In this document: positions 1 through 11,582 of the stretch, one piece after another
Numbering within the stretch: the stretch's first letter is position 1
Layout of the letters: each line of letters opens with the position of its first letter
Source: Utricularia gibba
Lineage: Eukaryota > Streptophyta > Magnoliopsida > Lamiales > Lentibulariaceae
Direction: 5' to 3'
Length of the DNA stretch: 64,000 bases
Assembly (NCBI GenBank): GCA_002189035.1
Contig: NEEC01000030.1
Coordinates: forward strand, 248,001 to 312,000
Notes under the pieces: generated by a model
What the model saw: the letters and a program-made list of their open reading frames with translations, nothing else
The model's database searches: none
What the model was told of the DNA's origin: nothing
Translations under genes and position numbers: made by a program

Positions 1-798
1 CATAAGGTGACCTTGCTTAGATTCTATGGTCTAGAGAGCCACCTCCAGCTACATAATCGCAAACTCAAGTCATATATAACATAATATATCATGCATTTCT
101 TGCATAACCTTCATACTTTTTGGTCTTACACTTATACATGATACCTAAGACATGGCTGACATATTAGCCGTAGTGCTCATGATACAATCACATTGATGAA
201 GATATGCATCCATTCCTTCTTCATTCTTTCCTATCTTGTTTATCACATATTACATAAAAATACATACTGCACGTACTATAACAAAGACATGCCATCTTGA
301 AAGCAATAGAGGTGGCTATCCTTAGTAAAGAGAATCATATTTTTGGAACTTGAAAATTTTTTTTCTGAAATAACATGAAATCATAGTAGTTCCATTAAAA
401 ACATCATAGCTTACTCCCTCATTAGAATTTTTGTGTAATTTAAGAAGTTTCAGAAAGTAGATGCAAAAAGCTAAGATTGATACAATCAAAATCAATTCAA
501 AGTAATGGAAATCAAATAGATACATAAATTTTTATAAATCAACTTTAAAGACAAACAAAGCATCAAAAGCAATCATCCTACTTATCTTAACACCTTAGAC
601 TTCAAACTAACTTTAAACCTTCATTTACTAAAGTATTGTTACCTTTTCTTCCAATTTCTCCTCACCTTTGCAAAATTCGAAAATGAGTGAAAGAACCCTA
701 AATTGTATCATATATATCTCATTCTACATCTCATCTTTATTTTACGTACAACATTTAGTACACACACAAGATGTAGCGCACATGCAAGATCAATATGT
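1..798. other. AT-rich intergenic DNA, no gene recognised
   Basis: No reading frame longer than about 70 codons and no recognised protein motif. The sequence is AT-rich and ends at the 5-bp target duplication GGCAC (799-803) of the retrotransposon that follows. It may contain old repeat remnants that I cannot identify. Confidence 0.5.
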
Positions 799-803
799 GG
801 CAC

Positions 804-3447
804 TAATAAACGGAAATTTTCTAATATCGTTGTAATAAAAATAGAAATCCGTTATCAAATAAATTTATAATCCCTAATCCTCACAAAATACAAATTAATC
901 ATAAAGTATATAGTGGAATTCGGGGTCGATCACAAGGAGCTTGTGCTTGTCATGTATTTCAACAGATGAACAAATTCAAGGTAATGGCTAGTCTTAGTCT
1001 AAGCTCGAACCAATAGTGGTAAACAAATTCAGTAAACAAATTCAGTAAACAAAATCAGTAAACAATATTAGCTCTTAACGCTAAACTAACGGGTATTGGT
1101 TCTAACTCAGAATAATACTAAGGTGCCTTAAGGATCTACAGATGATGTGGTGCCAAAATTCCTAATTCAATCTACCTGTTCCTTCTTAGTGTATGTGTTC
1201 TAGAGACTATCAACTCATTGGCAAATCTTATCCTTTGATGTTTACCTTGAATTGTGATCAAGTTTACATCATTGATAAAATCCTCCACTTGATCTATGTG
1301 CTATAGAAATGTTGATGAGATTAAGCTTAGACTTGAGATCAACAAAGTTATCTTGATCTTAAGCTCACATTTTCGCTCATTACTAATGGGAGCCTAACCA
1401 TGGCTTGCCTAGTATGGATGAGTAGGGATGTGACTCCTTAAGGTTGGAGATAGTTGATTGATCAATAAAGGATTCATCACTCATGTTAGCGATGAGATCA
1501 TATCTCAAGTAATTGCATCAAAGCCTAGCAGTAAGTCCTGGGCCTAGGGTAATGACACTCGAATTGTTTGAGTAGGTCATTGAGTGTTAGTGCTTGAATG
1601 CAATTATAAGTTCGATACATCAGAAAGACACACACCCATGTTCTAGTATCGAATGAGATATAAGTATGATGAAAGCTGTTCATTGCATGGTGGCTGATCA
1701 TGGAAAGGCTCAATCAGTTCACCTGATTATTCTTACATCTTGGGGATCATGATATGTTGCTAGACATCACTCATGATCGATAATGATGGATTTGATTAAT
1801 TAAGAGTTAATTAATAAATCCATTATTACGGCCTTGGTTGAAGAAGCCTATAGGGTCACGCACAATAGTGGAGTCACTCAACGATATAAAATAGAATGAC
1901 ACAATTACATGAGATGTAATTGGTAAAGTGGATAAATTAAATTGAGAGTTATTTTGAGATTAATATTGATTAAACTCAAAATAAAAGATCATATATAGAT
2001 AAGATTTGGAACATATACATATCTCCACAAGATAAGATCTTTACGGAGATATGATTTGATATGTTACCATATATCTATAAAAAAGATTTAGATCTTTAGA
2101 TCTGCTCCAAAGATTTTCGTGCTCTCTGAGACTGATCCACAAGGAGGCGTTTTTTCTCTACTAGCACCTGAGGAATTCGATCAGCATTCAAGAGCCTTGA
2201 GAAGGTTATCGACGGAGTGCTCCACGTGTGGATACCATAGAGGCCGTCTGCTATTGGCGGTTGGTGAACAACGGAGTCATCTGAAAGGTACTTTGAACAT
2301 CCATATGTCTGATGTATATTCCAAGATCTACGTTAGGGATTTCTCAAAATTTTTAAAATTCCGCAGCTTTTGAGACATACGATGTCTACAAGAAACCCAA
2401 CATTCCTACACTCACAATTTCAAATAACCTAAGTCTACCCAGGTCCTTCATCATATTTTCGGCCAAGCTAGTCCTCCATATCATCACCAACCTTACAATT
2501 AGGTCTACGCGTATGCAAAACATATAGAACTAGGTTTACCCGGTTCTACGGGTTCTAACCCGGACTAACACCTATTGTTCCCGTCTTGATTTGTTGGTCT
2601 ACCTCTAAATCAAGCATCTAAGTTGTGAAGCTACTTGTTCCCCTCCTTAGGTCTACCCATGGTTTGATAAAAACAAGGGCTAAGAAACAATGATCAATCT
2701 TATTAAAACTCCTAGACCCACACTACCATGCTTCACCTTAAAGCACTCCTAGGGTTTAGCTAGTCATGCTTTAAAGGTAAAAAATGATGGCATTAACATA
2801 AAACAACGAAAATGTTGAGAACATCGTGCAGAAGTTTGGTGCACAAAATAAAGATATCAACAAACTAAAAGAAAGCAATAGAGTTCTGGTTTCCATCTGC
2901 TACTGTTCACAGTCCGGAACAGTAGCGCTGAACTGGATCTTGATCTTCTTCCTTCAAGCTGGAGGTTCTTCTGCAGAAAAAAATCTCTTTTCTTCCTCCT
3001 TCTCCTTCAGTATGCTTTTTGTTCGTGTGGGGGAGAATTCCCCTCGTGTGTGTTCTCAAAATTCTGGTTGCACCCCCCTTTTTACGACTCTCTCTCCTTC
3101 TCCTCTTTGTCTCACCTCCCACTGTCCAAGGCAAGTACATTCTCTGACAAATCTGCTGCTCCTGGCCCTAACTTGCAGACTGCCATCATGACAATGTACT
3201 CATTGCCCCCTAAACCTGGTGACTTGCACGAAATCCAGATTTTTCCTTGATTCTTGGGTAGCTGCTAGACTCTAAAATCGGGTTAGACATGGGGTGGGCT
3301 AAATCAAAGGATTTAGCCCACTAATACAAAAATCATATTTTTTTCCTAATCAAATAAAAATACTTAAAACTATAAAATTAACACTTAAATATAACAAAAA
3401 ATTTATGATTTTTCATATCTTAAAACATGAAAATTTGTGTGTTATCA
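804..3447 (-). repeat. 3' LTR of G1, interrupted by a nested solo LTR
   Basis: Matches the right LTR at 11583-12929 over its whole length except for an insertion at 1184-2402 and a stretch near 2515-2600 that is missing from the right copy. The left terminus reads TAATAAAC where the right copy has TGATAAAC, so the terminal G is mutated. The right terminus is GTGTTATCA at 3439-3447. In the first 165 or so aligned bases I count about a dozen differences, nearly all C/T or G/A transitions. Short ORFs here, such as 2826-3191, recur in the other LTR because the LTR is repeated and not because they are genes. Confidence 0.9.
1184..2402 (-). mobile_element. Family S solo LTR nested in the G1 left LTR
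   Basis: Reverse-complement match to the solo LTR at 37110-38590. The minus-strand start TGTTGGGTTTCTTG lies at 2402 and the end lies near 1184. The 5-bp duplication TTCCT flanks it at 1179-1183 and 2403-2407, and the uninterrupted G1 right LTR has a single TTCCT at the same place (about 11935). This copy lacks roughly 270 bp present in the 37110 copy, from about 1315 onward. No internal coding region remains, so it is a solo LTR. It inserted after G1. Confidence 0.9.
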
Positions 3448-4360
3448 CACTATGTTACAACGACACTAGACTTGTCCCCAAGTCCTACCTAAGACTAATA
3501 GAAAACCGGTTCCTTCAGCATTAGCGATAAACATAAACAACTGAGAATAAATATCGGTACATGAGCTACAAAAGTGCAAAAGTGCATGTCATTTCATCGC
3601 TCAAATATGCATGAGTAGATTCCTCTTGAGGAGTGTTTTCGAAGATCATACCTTATAGAATTGATCCCTCCAAAGTTACTTAAGGTCACAGTTGCCAATC
3701 CATTTTAGTTCTCTCTTTTTTTTCTTCTTTTTTTTGAGTAGTGAAGGGGCAGCTTGTTCCAGACTAATCCGGGCATAATGTGATTGCCTTTTTTTTCATT
3801 AGAGTGTTGGCCAAGCACTCATACCTTATAACACCAAGCTCCTCCGTACCGTCTTTCCCTGCTCACCCTTTCACTACTTATTGAGTCCACACATGCTCTT
3901 TTAATATGTGCTGCTTTTTAGGACTTGGGTTTCAATTTTTTTTCTTTTTTTTTGTTTTCGACCCTTCATTCACCTTTCTGTTTTTTTTTTTTTTGGTTGG
4001 CACCCTGTTCCATAGTGACAATGAAGTTCAACAACTCATATAAACATTGATCTAGATTACACTCCTTAGATTCCTCTAGTCATACACATGCTCTCATAAA
4101 ATAAAAAGATGAAAACATGCTCACGGGTATCAGAAAGGTCTACAAAACTCATGCAACAAAATTCGTCTAGCAGCTATAGTGTTCAATCACTTAGCCATCG
4201 GAAATAGTTTGCTGCTACTAAACGAAACCTATGGTAAACACGACTCTAAGTCTAGACTTAGACTAATAGATACCATTCCTAGACGTAAACACAATCCTAA
4301 ACATGAAAATAAAACAAAAAAAAATAAAAGCCTACTATACTAAATCATCATTGCAACAAG
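3448..4360. other. G1 3' untranslated region, no gene
   Basis: DNA between the end of the downstream ORF and the 3' LTR of G1. It holds several T runs on the plus strand (A runs in element orientation) between about 3715 and 3995. A G-rich tract at 3474-3485 (TTGGGGACAAG on the minus strand) could be a remnant of the polypurine tract, but it is about 25 bp from the LTR, so I do not call it one. Confidence 0.5.
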
Positions 4361-6443
4361 TTACTTGTTCAGGGAGGCGTCGGCCACTCCCTGTTTCAAC
4401 TCTGTAATCACTCGAATGAAATCTGAAATTTCGTCGCTCATCACCTCCAAGATTTCTGGGCAGTAGCAGCATTTTTCCTCTTGAGCTGAGGTTGAGGATG
4501 ATGGAGCAGCAGTGTCTCCCTTCTTCTTCCTTGGGATGACACTACCTTTCAGCCCTGCCAATGATCTGAAAACAAACCCACTTCCTTGGGCTTTGATTAG
4601 TCCAGCAACTTTTAAAGAATATGCATCTAGTGGTACTGTCTTAGTCTCAACATGGAAGAATTAAAGTTCAAACAGCTTTTCAGGGCAAAGAGTATGAACA
4701 AGATGCGTAACAATATGACCAAAGCTTAGTTGCTGAATTTTAGTATGCCTATAATCCCTATTCATTTGTTCAGCAAGCATTGCACCTAAGTTAAGACTGC
4801 TTATTCATAATGCACCACAACACAAATAATTCACGTTTATAAAGAGCATTAAATCCAATATTTTTTCCGAAAAGAGTTTTAGTGACTAACATATGAACCT
4901 AATGCATGAACGGATCAACAAACAATTCAGATTTCGTTCCTTTTGCCTTAAATTCAATGACATGCTGATCAGTTAAAATTCCATAAAATTCTTCAGCATC
5001 AAAGTCTGCTGGATAATCGAATAAAGAAGCACCAAAATCATGCGAATCTACTTGCTTTTTCGAGCAAAAACCAAGGGCAACATTCCACTCAGCCAATGAA
5101 AATGAAAATTCAGTGCCCATCAAACGAAAGCAAACAGTAGTAGGTTCCAAAACACTTTCTGGAATTTTGTATGTAAAAGTGGAAACAAATTCATATGATA
5201 GTTCCACATATGCAGGAAGTTTTAACTCAAATAAAATCATAAAGGAAGAATTCTCAAACATGGTGTAAACCTTGTCTACTATGTTCAACTCAACAAGAAT
5301 TTCAAAATCAATATGACGGCAGGGTAATACCTTAGCACCTTTTTCCTCTCCATACCTATCCACATGTTCTACTGTTTCAAACTTAAGGTATTTTTCGTTT
5401 AACATATCCGCATGGTGCTTAAAGTAAGGGATTCCCTTTACGGTCATTTGTCGTTGGAACCGCTCCCTTTCCACTGTGAATCTCCCTGCATTCATGAACA
5501 TAGGGACTAATTTTGGGAGAAATTTCCCTACCTTCTCCATCCCTTCTTGCTCCTCTTTAGTTGTGCTCGCGGCAATTTCTGCAGGTGGAGTTCCCTGTTC
5601 TTTCTGGCCTCGGACTAGTGGCTGCACACCCTGTTCGTCCGTTTCTTGTGCATGCCCAGTTTCATTTTTATCTCGAGCCTCCTCTTGATTTTTCTCTTCC
5701 TGAATTTCATTTCCAGCCTCAAGCTCTTCCTCTGCTGCCTCTTCTTCATTTCTGGAAATTTCCACATTTTCCTCCACGGCGGGCATCACTTGTTTTTCGG
5801 GTGCAATAGATTCCTTCTCAGGCGCAGATTCCATCAGTGGTTCCTTCTGCTTTTTCTTTCCATGTTTCTTCCCCTTCCTCTTAGGTGAGACCTGCGGCTC
5901 TGTTTCTGGTTTTTCCGCTGGAGCTTTTCTCTTTTAGTAAGTTCCTTGCATGTCCTTCAATCGTTGCTGCAGACTGGTGTGTTTCAATTTGGTGGCTGGG
6001 TCTTTCCGCTTTTTCCATGTAGAGGACTCTCCAACCTCCGTTGTCTGAGGGATCACGTCTGCTTCTTGAGGATTCTCTGTTGTGGCAGCAATAGGCTGAA
6101 TCACATTTTCTTGGGTCGGAGCAACAGTGGTGGATGCTTCAGCATCTCCCGTTCCTTCCCTCGTCTGTTCGTTTTGCGTCTTTTTCCGGCCAATCTTCTC
6201 TTTTGCGGCATTCTTTGTGCTTCGGATCACCGGCATCGTGTTTCTATTGCTGTAATTTTTCACAGAAAAATCGCAGTAGAATTGGTAAAGTGAAAAATAG
6301 TAACTGTTCCTCAAAGTACTTTCAAGCAGCAGGGGTATTTTTGTCATTCTTCTCCGGTACAACTTCCCACTCATCTCAACGGTCTGATTTTTGTAACTCC
6401 CCTTCAATAACTCCTCACCTAAATCAATTTCCCAACAGCACAA
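4361..6443 (-). pseudogene. Large ORF downstream of pol in G1, Athila-type, broken
   Basis: From 6443 to 4899 there is one reading frame broken only by a TAA at 5936-5934, so the two long ORFs seen here are one gene. The first part (about 170 codons) is basic and rich in K, T, E and Q and resembles a disordered N-terminus. The second part holds an acidic low-complexity stretch, then a globular-looking segment with FRLMGTEFSFSLAEWNVALG (about 5130-5071). Similar sequence continues in other frames to 4361 (for example NLGAMLAEQMNRDYRHT), ending after VADASLNK. Athila elements carry an extra ORF in this position, sometimes called env-like or ATHILA ORF-1. I see no signal peptide or transmembrane helix, so an envelope role is not supported by the sequence. 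Confidence 0.7.
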
Positions 6444-6590
6444 AATACGGAGAAAAATTCTAAAATAACAACATTAAACTAAAATTAAAATGCTGAAATT
6501 AAAAACTTAACCATGGATTGCCTCCCATAGGCGCCCTTGTTTATAGTCTTGAACCTGACTTCTCGTGTGGCTACGTTTCTGGGGCATCCA

Positions 6591-7677
6591 TCAACTTTCA
6601 TAAAAAATTTTCAAGCGATGCCCATTTACCAAAAATCCTTTGTTTGAGTCTCCATCAAATATCTCCACGGCACCATTTGGAAAAATTTCTTTCACAACAA
6701 AAGGCCCTATTCATCTTGATTTCAGCTTCCCAGGATGCAATTTCAACCTGGATTGAAATAATAAAACCTTCTGGCCAATCTTGAAATTTCTCCTGGATAT
6801 ATGTGTATCGTGATAGCTCTTAGTCCGAGCCTTGAATAGTTTTGTGCTCTCGTACGCGTCATTTCTCAACTCCTCTAGTTTTGAAAGTTGGAGCTTCCTA
6901 TGGCTTGCACTCAAGTCTCCATCCAAGTTCAACTTCTTCACAGCCCACCAAGCCTTGTTCTTAAGAGCTGCTGGTAGTCTACAAGGCTTCCCATAGACCA
7001 ACCGAAATGGTGAGGTCCCAATGGGAGTCTTGTATGCTGTTCTTATGGCCCAAAGTGCATCCTTTAACCTCATGCTTCAGTCCTTCCTGCTTGGGTTCAC
7101 AACTTTCTCTAGAATTTGTTTGATTTCCCTGTTGGAGACTTCAGTTTGTCCATTGGTTTGTGGATGGTACGCAGTAGAGGGCTTGTACCAAACATTGAAA
7201 TGCTTCAAAACACTCCTTAAGGCCTGATTGTAAAAATGGGTTCCCCTATCACTGATCAGTGCCTTAGGAGTTCCATATCTCGTGAAGATGTTGTTGCGCA
7301 AGAAATTAATCATAGTCTTCGCATCATCAGTCCGTGTAGGGACTACCTCAATCCATTTGGACACATAATCAACCGCAACCAAAATATAATTGTAACCTGC
7401 TGAAGTAGGAAACACTTCAATAAAATCTATACCCCATACATCAAATAATTCACATACCAGGATTCCTTGCTGAGACATTTCGTTTTTTGTTTGATAAATT
7501 TCCTACTCTTTGGCATGGTTCACAACCTTTGCAATAGGCGCAACAGTCTCTGAAAATGTGAGGCGAATAAAACCCGTAGTCTAGAATTTTTCTTGCTGTT
7601 CTATTTGGCTCATGATGGCCACCAAAAGGTCCTACATGAAAAGAATTACTTATTTTTGGAATTTCATCTTCATGAAC
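6591..7677 (-). pseudogene. G1 integrase domain
   Basis: Reads toward lower coordinates. A zinc-binding HHCC segment (GPFGGHHEPNRTARKILDYG, then C-x2-C in CEPCQRVGN) follows the RNase H frame directly after a TGA at 7680-7678. A frameshift near 7480 leads to the catalytic core: D in WGIDF, D in ISDRGTHF and E in [13 protein letters not shown] are all present. A TGA at 7079-7077 (where W is expected) and another at 6713-6711 (W in KSRWIGPF) break the same frame. The C-terminal GPF...HRLKIFYES segment ends at 6591. The catalytic residues survive but the gene is disabled. Confidence 0.88.
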
Positions 7678-9324
7678 TCACCTTCGAATGACGCCATCAT
7701 TGCATCTCTTCCATAAATATGGATCATCCCATATGTAGTATTTGACATCACTCTTAAGCTTGTTCCTCGCATGATAGTCCATTGCAGGTGGTATCACTCC
7801 TGTAGAAACAAAATTTGCAAGGTCAGCAAACCACGATTCACTTATACTAGTCCGAACTGAGAATAGCTGTTCGTCCAAAAGCGTTTCAGTGATGATTCCA
7901 TCTCCTTCACTTCCTTCAATTCTGCTGAGATGATCAGCCACAAGGTTCTCCCTTCCAGGCCTGTCCTTTATCTCAACATCAAACTCTTGAACAAGAAGGA
8001 CCCATCTAATAAGTCTTGGTTTGGAGTCCTTCTTCTCCATCAAGTGCTTCACTGCTGAATGATCAGTGTATACCACCACTTTGCTACCTAAAAGATAAGA
8101 ACGAAATTTTTCCAAGGCAAAAATAACAGCAAGGAATTCCCTTTCAATGATGGTATAATTTTTCTGGGCTTCATCCAAAGTGAAGCATAAGAGATAACAT
8201 GGTGCTTTCCTTCAATTTTCTGTCCCAGAAAAGCACCCACAACATGATTACTTGCATCACACATGATCTCAAAATTATATTTCCAACTAGGTGGTTGCAT
8301 CAAAGGTGTGGTAGTAACAGCCTTTTTCAAAGAATTAAAAGCATGCTTACATGAGTCATCAAAATCAAAGGTACCATCATTATGCAACAACCTACTAAGA
8401 GGCAAGGCAATTTTCGAAAAATTCTTAATAAACCTCCTATAAAAACCAACATGTCCTAAAAATGATCTAATACCTTTCACATCAATGGGATAAGGAAGCT
8501 CAGACAGAATCTCAATTTTTGCCTTATCTACCTCAATCCCTTTTTTAGAAATCACATGTCCTAAAGCAATTCCATGATCCACCATAAAATTACATTTTTC
8601 AGAATTTAAAACCAAATTTTTCTCAATACATTTCTTCAAAACTTGATCTAAATGGTCTAAGCATGACTCAAAATTTTCTCCATATACCGTAAAATCATCC
8701 ATAAATATTTCAATAAAATCATCACCAAAATTAGAGAAAATACTGGTCATACACCTCTGAAAGGTGGCTTGGGCATTACACAATCCGAAAGGCATCCTCC
8801 TATAAGCATAAGTTCCGAATGGGCACGTGAAGGTTGTCTTGTCTTGGTTCTGCTCTGAAATAGGAATTTGATTATATCTAGAATATGCATCTAAAAAACA
8901 ATAAAACGATTTTCCAGCCAATTTTTCCAACATCTGATCAATAAAAGGCAAAGGATAATGGTCTTTCTTTGTCACTTCATTTAATTTTCCATAATCAATG
9001 AAAACGCGCCATCCATTTTGCACCCTTTGTGGAACAAGCTCGCCTTTCTCATTTTCTACCATAGTCATCCCTGTCTTCTTCGGCACCACGTGAATGGGGC
9101 TCACCCATTCACTATCTGTGATATAGTAAATAATCCCTGCATCATGGAGTTTAACAATTTCTTTTCTTACCACCTCCATCATGTTTGGGTTGAGGCTTCT
9201 TTGAGGCTGACGAACTCATTTTGCACCATCCTCCAGAAATATTCTATGCATGCATATGGATGTGCAGATCCCCTCAATGTCATCAAGCATCTAACCTATT
9301 GCCTTCTTGTTTCTATTCAGAACC
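7678..9324 (-). pseudogene. G1 reverse transcriptase and RNase H
   Basis: The conserved lead-in ICMHRIFLEDGAK, typical of Athila/Tat pol, starts near 9260 and is followed by one stop. The main RT frame (9182-8088) contains WRVFIDYGKLN, PFIDQMLEKLAGK, MPFGLCNAQATFQRCM and the catalytic motif FMDDFTVYG, all intact. RNase H starts with ASNHVVGAFLGQ. A frameshift near 8178 shifts it to a second frame (8178-7678) with [27 protein letters not shown] and [10 protein letters not shown]. The order and motifs match Athila-like Ty3/gypsy pol. The frameshift and stop make it non-functional. Confidence 0.9.
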
Positions 9325-10082
9325 TCAAGCAGTTGTGATTCTTGGTATTGAGCTTAGACCAGTGGAGATGATGATAGGATTCCTGAACTTCGCGTCAAGA
9401 AAAACATATTTTAAATGATTAGGCAATGATTTCAATTCAGTTAACCTCTCTTCATAAGTCTTGGCTTGCACCATATCTAATTGCTCGAATTTTTCTTCAG
9501 CTTCAAATTTTGCAAATAAAGATTCTTCATGAACCTCTTCTTTTTCTTGAATTTCTTTCTTCCAGTGCTCCTCAATGAGTCCATCCATGACATCCACAGC
9601 ACAAATGCTCTCAAAATCACAGGGATAATTCTTCACTTCCTTCCTGTCGAGTGTGATTTTGTCTTCATCAAAAGAAAGCTCAATGGTTCCCATCTTCACG
9701 TTGATGATAGCGTTTGAAGTGCTCAAGAATGGTCTCCCCAAGATAGTGGTCGTGTCTTTTGATCCGCCAGTGGGCATGTTTACCACATAAAAATCAGTTG
9801 GGAACACCAGATGCTCAATTTTCACCAAGACATCCTCTACCAAGCCATTGGGAGAATTACTCTCCTATCCGCTAACTCAATTTGCACACCCGATGCTTGC
9901 TAAGGTCCCAACCTGAGTGCCTCATAAACAGAATTCAACATGACATTTATAGAAGCTCCCAGGTCTGCCATGGCTCTCTTGATGCACAAATCTCCTATTT
10001 TGCATGTGATAAAAAGCGTACCCAGAACCTTGTGCTTTTCGGGTAGTTTCCAAGTGAGAAGTGCTGAGTAGCTTTCACTCAA
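9325..10082 (-). pseudogene. G1 aspartic protease region
   Basis: The frame 10082-9900 carries IKRAMADLGASINVM, the protease active-site region of Athila/Tat elements (here D-L-G). A frameshift follows, and 9843-9325 continues with ILGRPFLSTSNAIINV, a typical protease C-terminus, then an acidic linker and the start of the RT region (LKSLPNHLKYVFL). The protease processes Gag-Pol in related elements. The frameshift between the two parts breaks it here. Confidence 0.82.
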
Positions 10083-10388
10083 TTCTCATCCAAGCTTCTC
10101 TTTTCCACTCCTAAGTGTCATGGCGCTGATGTTCGGTCCTCCACTGGAATTTGGGTTTGGCTTGGGTTGAGATGGTAAACTCCCTTTCTATTTCAGGTCT
10201 CCAAGCTCTGCTACCAACTGACTCACTTGAACCTCCAAATTCCGGATGGCTTATTGATTTTCAGCTTGATTCTTGATTGATTGCGCCATGAATGTCTTCA
10301 ACATTTCTTCCAACGAATTTCCAGAATTTCCTCCAGCATTGCCTTGATTTGAGGCTTGAAATGGCTGTTGGTTCTGTTGATTTTACCT

Positions 10389-11533
10389 TCAAAATGGAGG
10401 CGCTTGATAAGATCTTTGCTCCTGAAAATTTTGCTGCCCCACAGTTGAGCCTTCTCCTTTGTAAGAATTTTTGTTGTTGCTCCAACGAAAATTTGGATGA
10501 TCCCTCCAGCCTGGGTTGGAAGTATTTGAATATGGCTCCAAATATCCCATAGCCTTGACATACTCCTCCTCAAATAAATTTGGGCACTTGTCCGCAACAT
10601 GCCCTGTTCTTTGACAGTTTCCGCACGACATCTTCTTCTCCTGAATAAAAATAGCTCCTTCATCATTTCTGACATAGCAGCAACATTTTTCGTGAGTTCA
10701 TTCTCTGAAACCTTGGGCTTGCTCTCCACTTCATACACTCTCTTCTTTGAGGCTTGTCTCCTGATAATATGTCTCGAATGCTCAGCCAACTCCTCAAGCA
10801 AAGAAAGAGCTTCGGTTGGTGTCTTTTTCCTTAAAAATCCTCCTGCCGCCGAATCTACCATGGCTTGGTCAGTGCATAACAATCCATCATAGAAATACTT
10901 GACTAGAGCATTGGTCTGAAAACCATGGTGTGGGCAGGATCCCAAAAGATGATTAAATCCCTCCCAATATTCGTGCAATGATTCTCCACTCATTTGTTCA
11001 ACATCACTAATTTCTTTTCTGATTCCTTCAGCCTTGGAAGCAAGATAATATTTGCTCAAAAACATCTTCTTCATTCAAGCCCAATCGGTAATGATTCCAG
11101 GCCTTAGTGAGTTGAACCACGTTTTGGCTCCTCCTTCCAAAGTAAATTGGAAGGCTCTCAAACAAATAGAATCTTCAGTCATTCTAGCTTCCTTGAATGA
11201 TGTGCATACTGTTGTTACATTGTCTAGATACTCATAGGGATTTTCTCCAATTTTTCCATAGAACTTTGGCAAAAAATTTATCTTCGCTAGTTTCAGCTCG
11301 TTTGCTCCATCCTCTGGAAATCTGATGCACAGACCCCTGTACATATGATCAGCAGCATTCAATTCGTTCAAGGTCTTCTCTAGTTCAGCCATTATGAAAT
11401 TGTTGTTTGTCTCGGGTGGGAGTTGCCTCAATCTACTCGCTTCACTAACTCTGACCCTGTTCTTTCTGCTAGCTCTCTCAATTTCTGGGAGGAAAGTGAG
11501 ATTACCTACATCAGAAGAACATAAATGCATCAA
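10389..11533 (-). pseudogene. G1 gag with zinc knuckle
   Basis: The frame starts at ATG 11533, about 30 bp inside the primer site. It has a retrotransposon gag core (FKEARMTEDSICLRAFQFTL, GGAKTWFNSL, then MSGESLHEYWEGFNHLL). A TGA at 11077-11075 breaks the frame once. A frameshift near 10640 separates the core from a CCHC zinc knuckle, CGNCQRTGHVADKC (C-x2-C-x4-H-x4-C), at about 10626-10585, which would bind RNA in the virus-like particle. An N/Q-rich tail follows. Confidence 0.88.
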
Positions 11534-11561
11534 CTAAAAACACAAAACAATTACGCACCGC

Positions 11562-11579
11562 TCCCCGGCAATAGCACCA
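11562..11579 (-). other. G1 primer binding site, tRNA-Asp type
   Basis: On the minus strand the sequence reads TGGTGCTATTGCCGGGGA, three bases inside the right LTR. It differs from the complement of the plant tRNA-Asp 3' end (TGGCGCCGTTGCCGGGGA) at two positions. This fixes the right LTR as the 5' LTR and the element as minus-strand. Confidence 0.85.
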
Positions 11580-11582
11580 ATT

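Noticed and set aside
1525-1713. 62-codon ORF also found, nearly identical, at 37802-37990
   Set aside because: Both lie at the same place in family S LTRs; the conservation is that of the repeated LTR. There is no protein motif.
2826-3250. ORFs conserved between 2826-3250 and 12334-12731
   Set aside because: These are the two LTRs of the same element; similarity follows from their common origin, and the proteins are low-complexity.
4899-6443. Viral envelope gene downstream of pol
   Set aside because: No signal peptide, transmembrane helix or cysteine pattern was visible. The position alone does not show an envelope.
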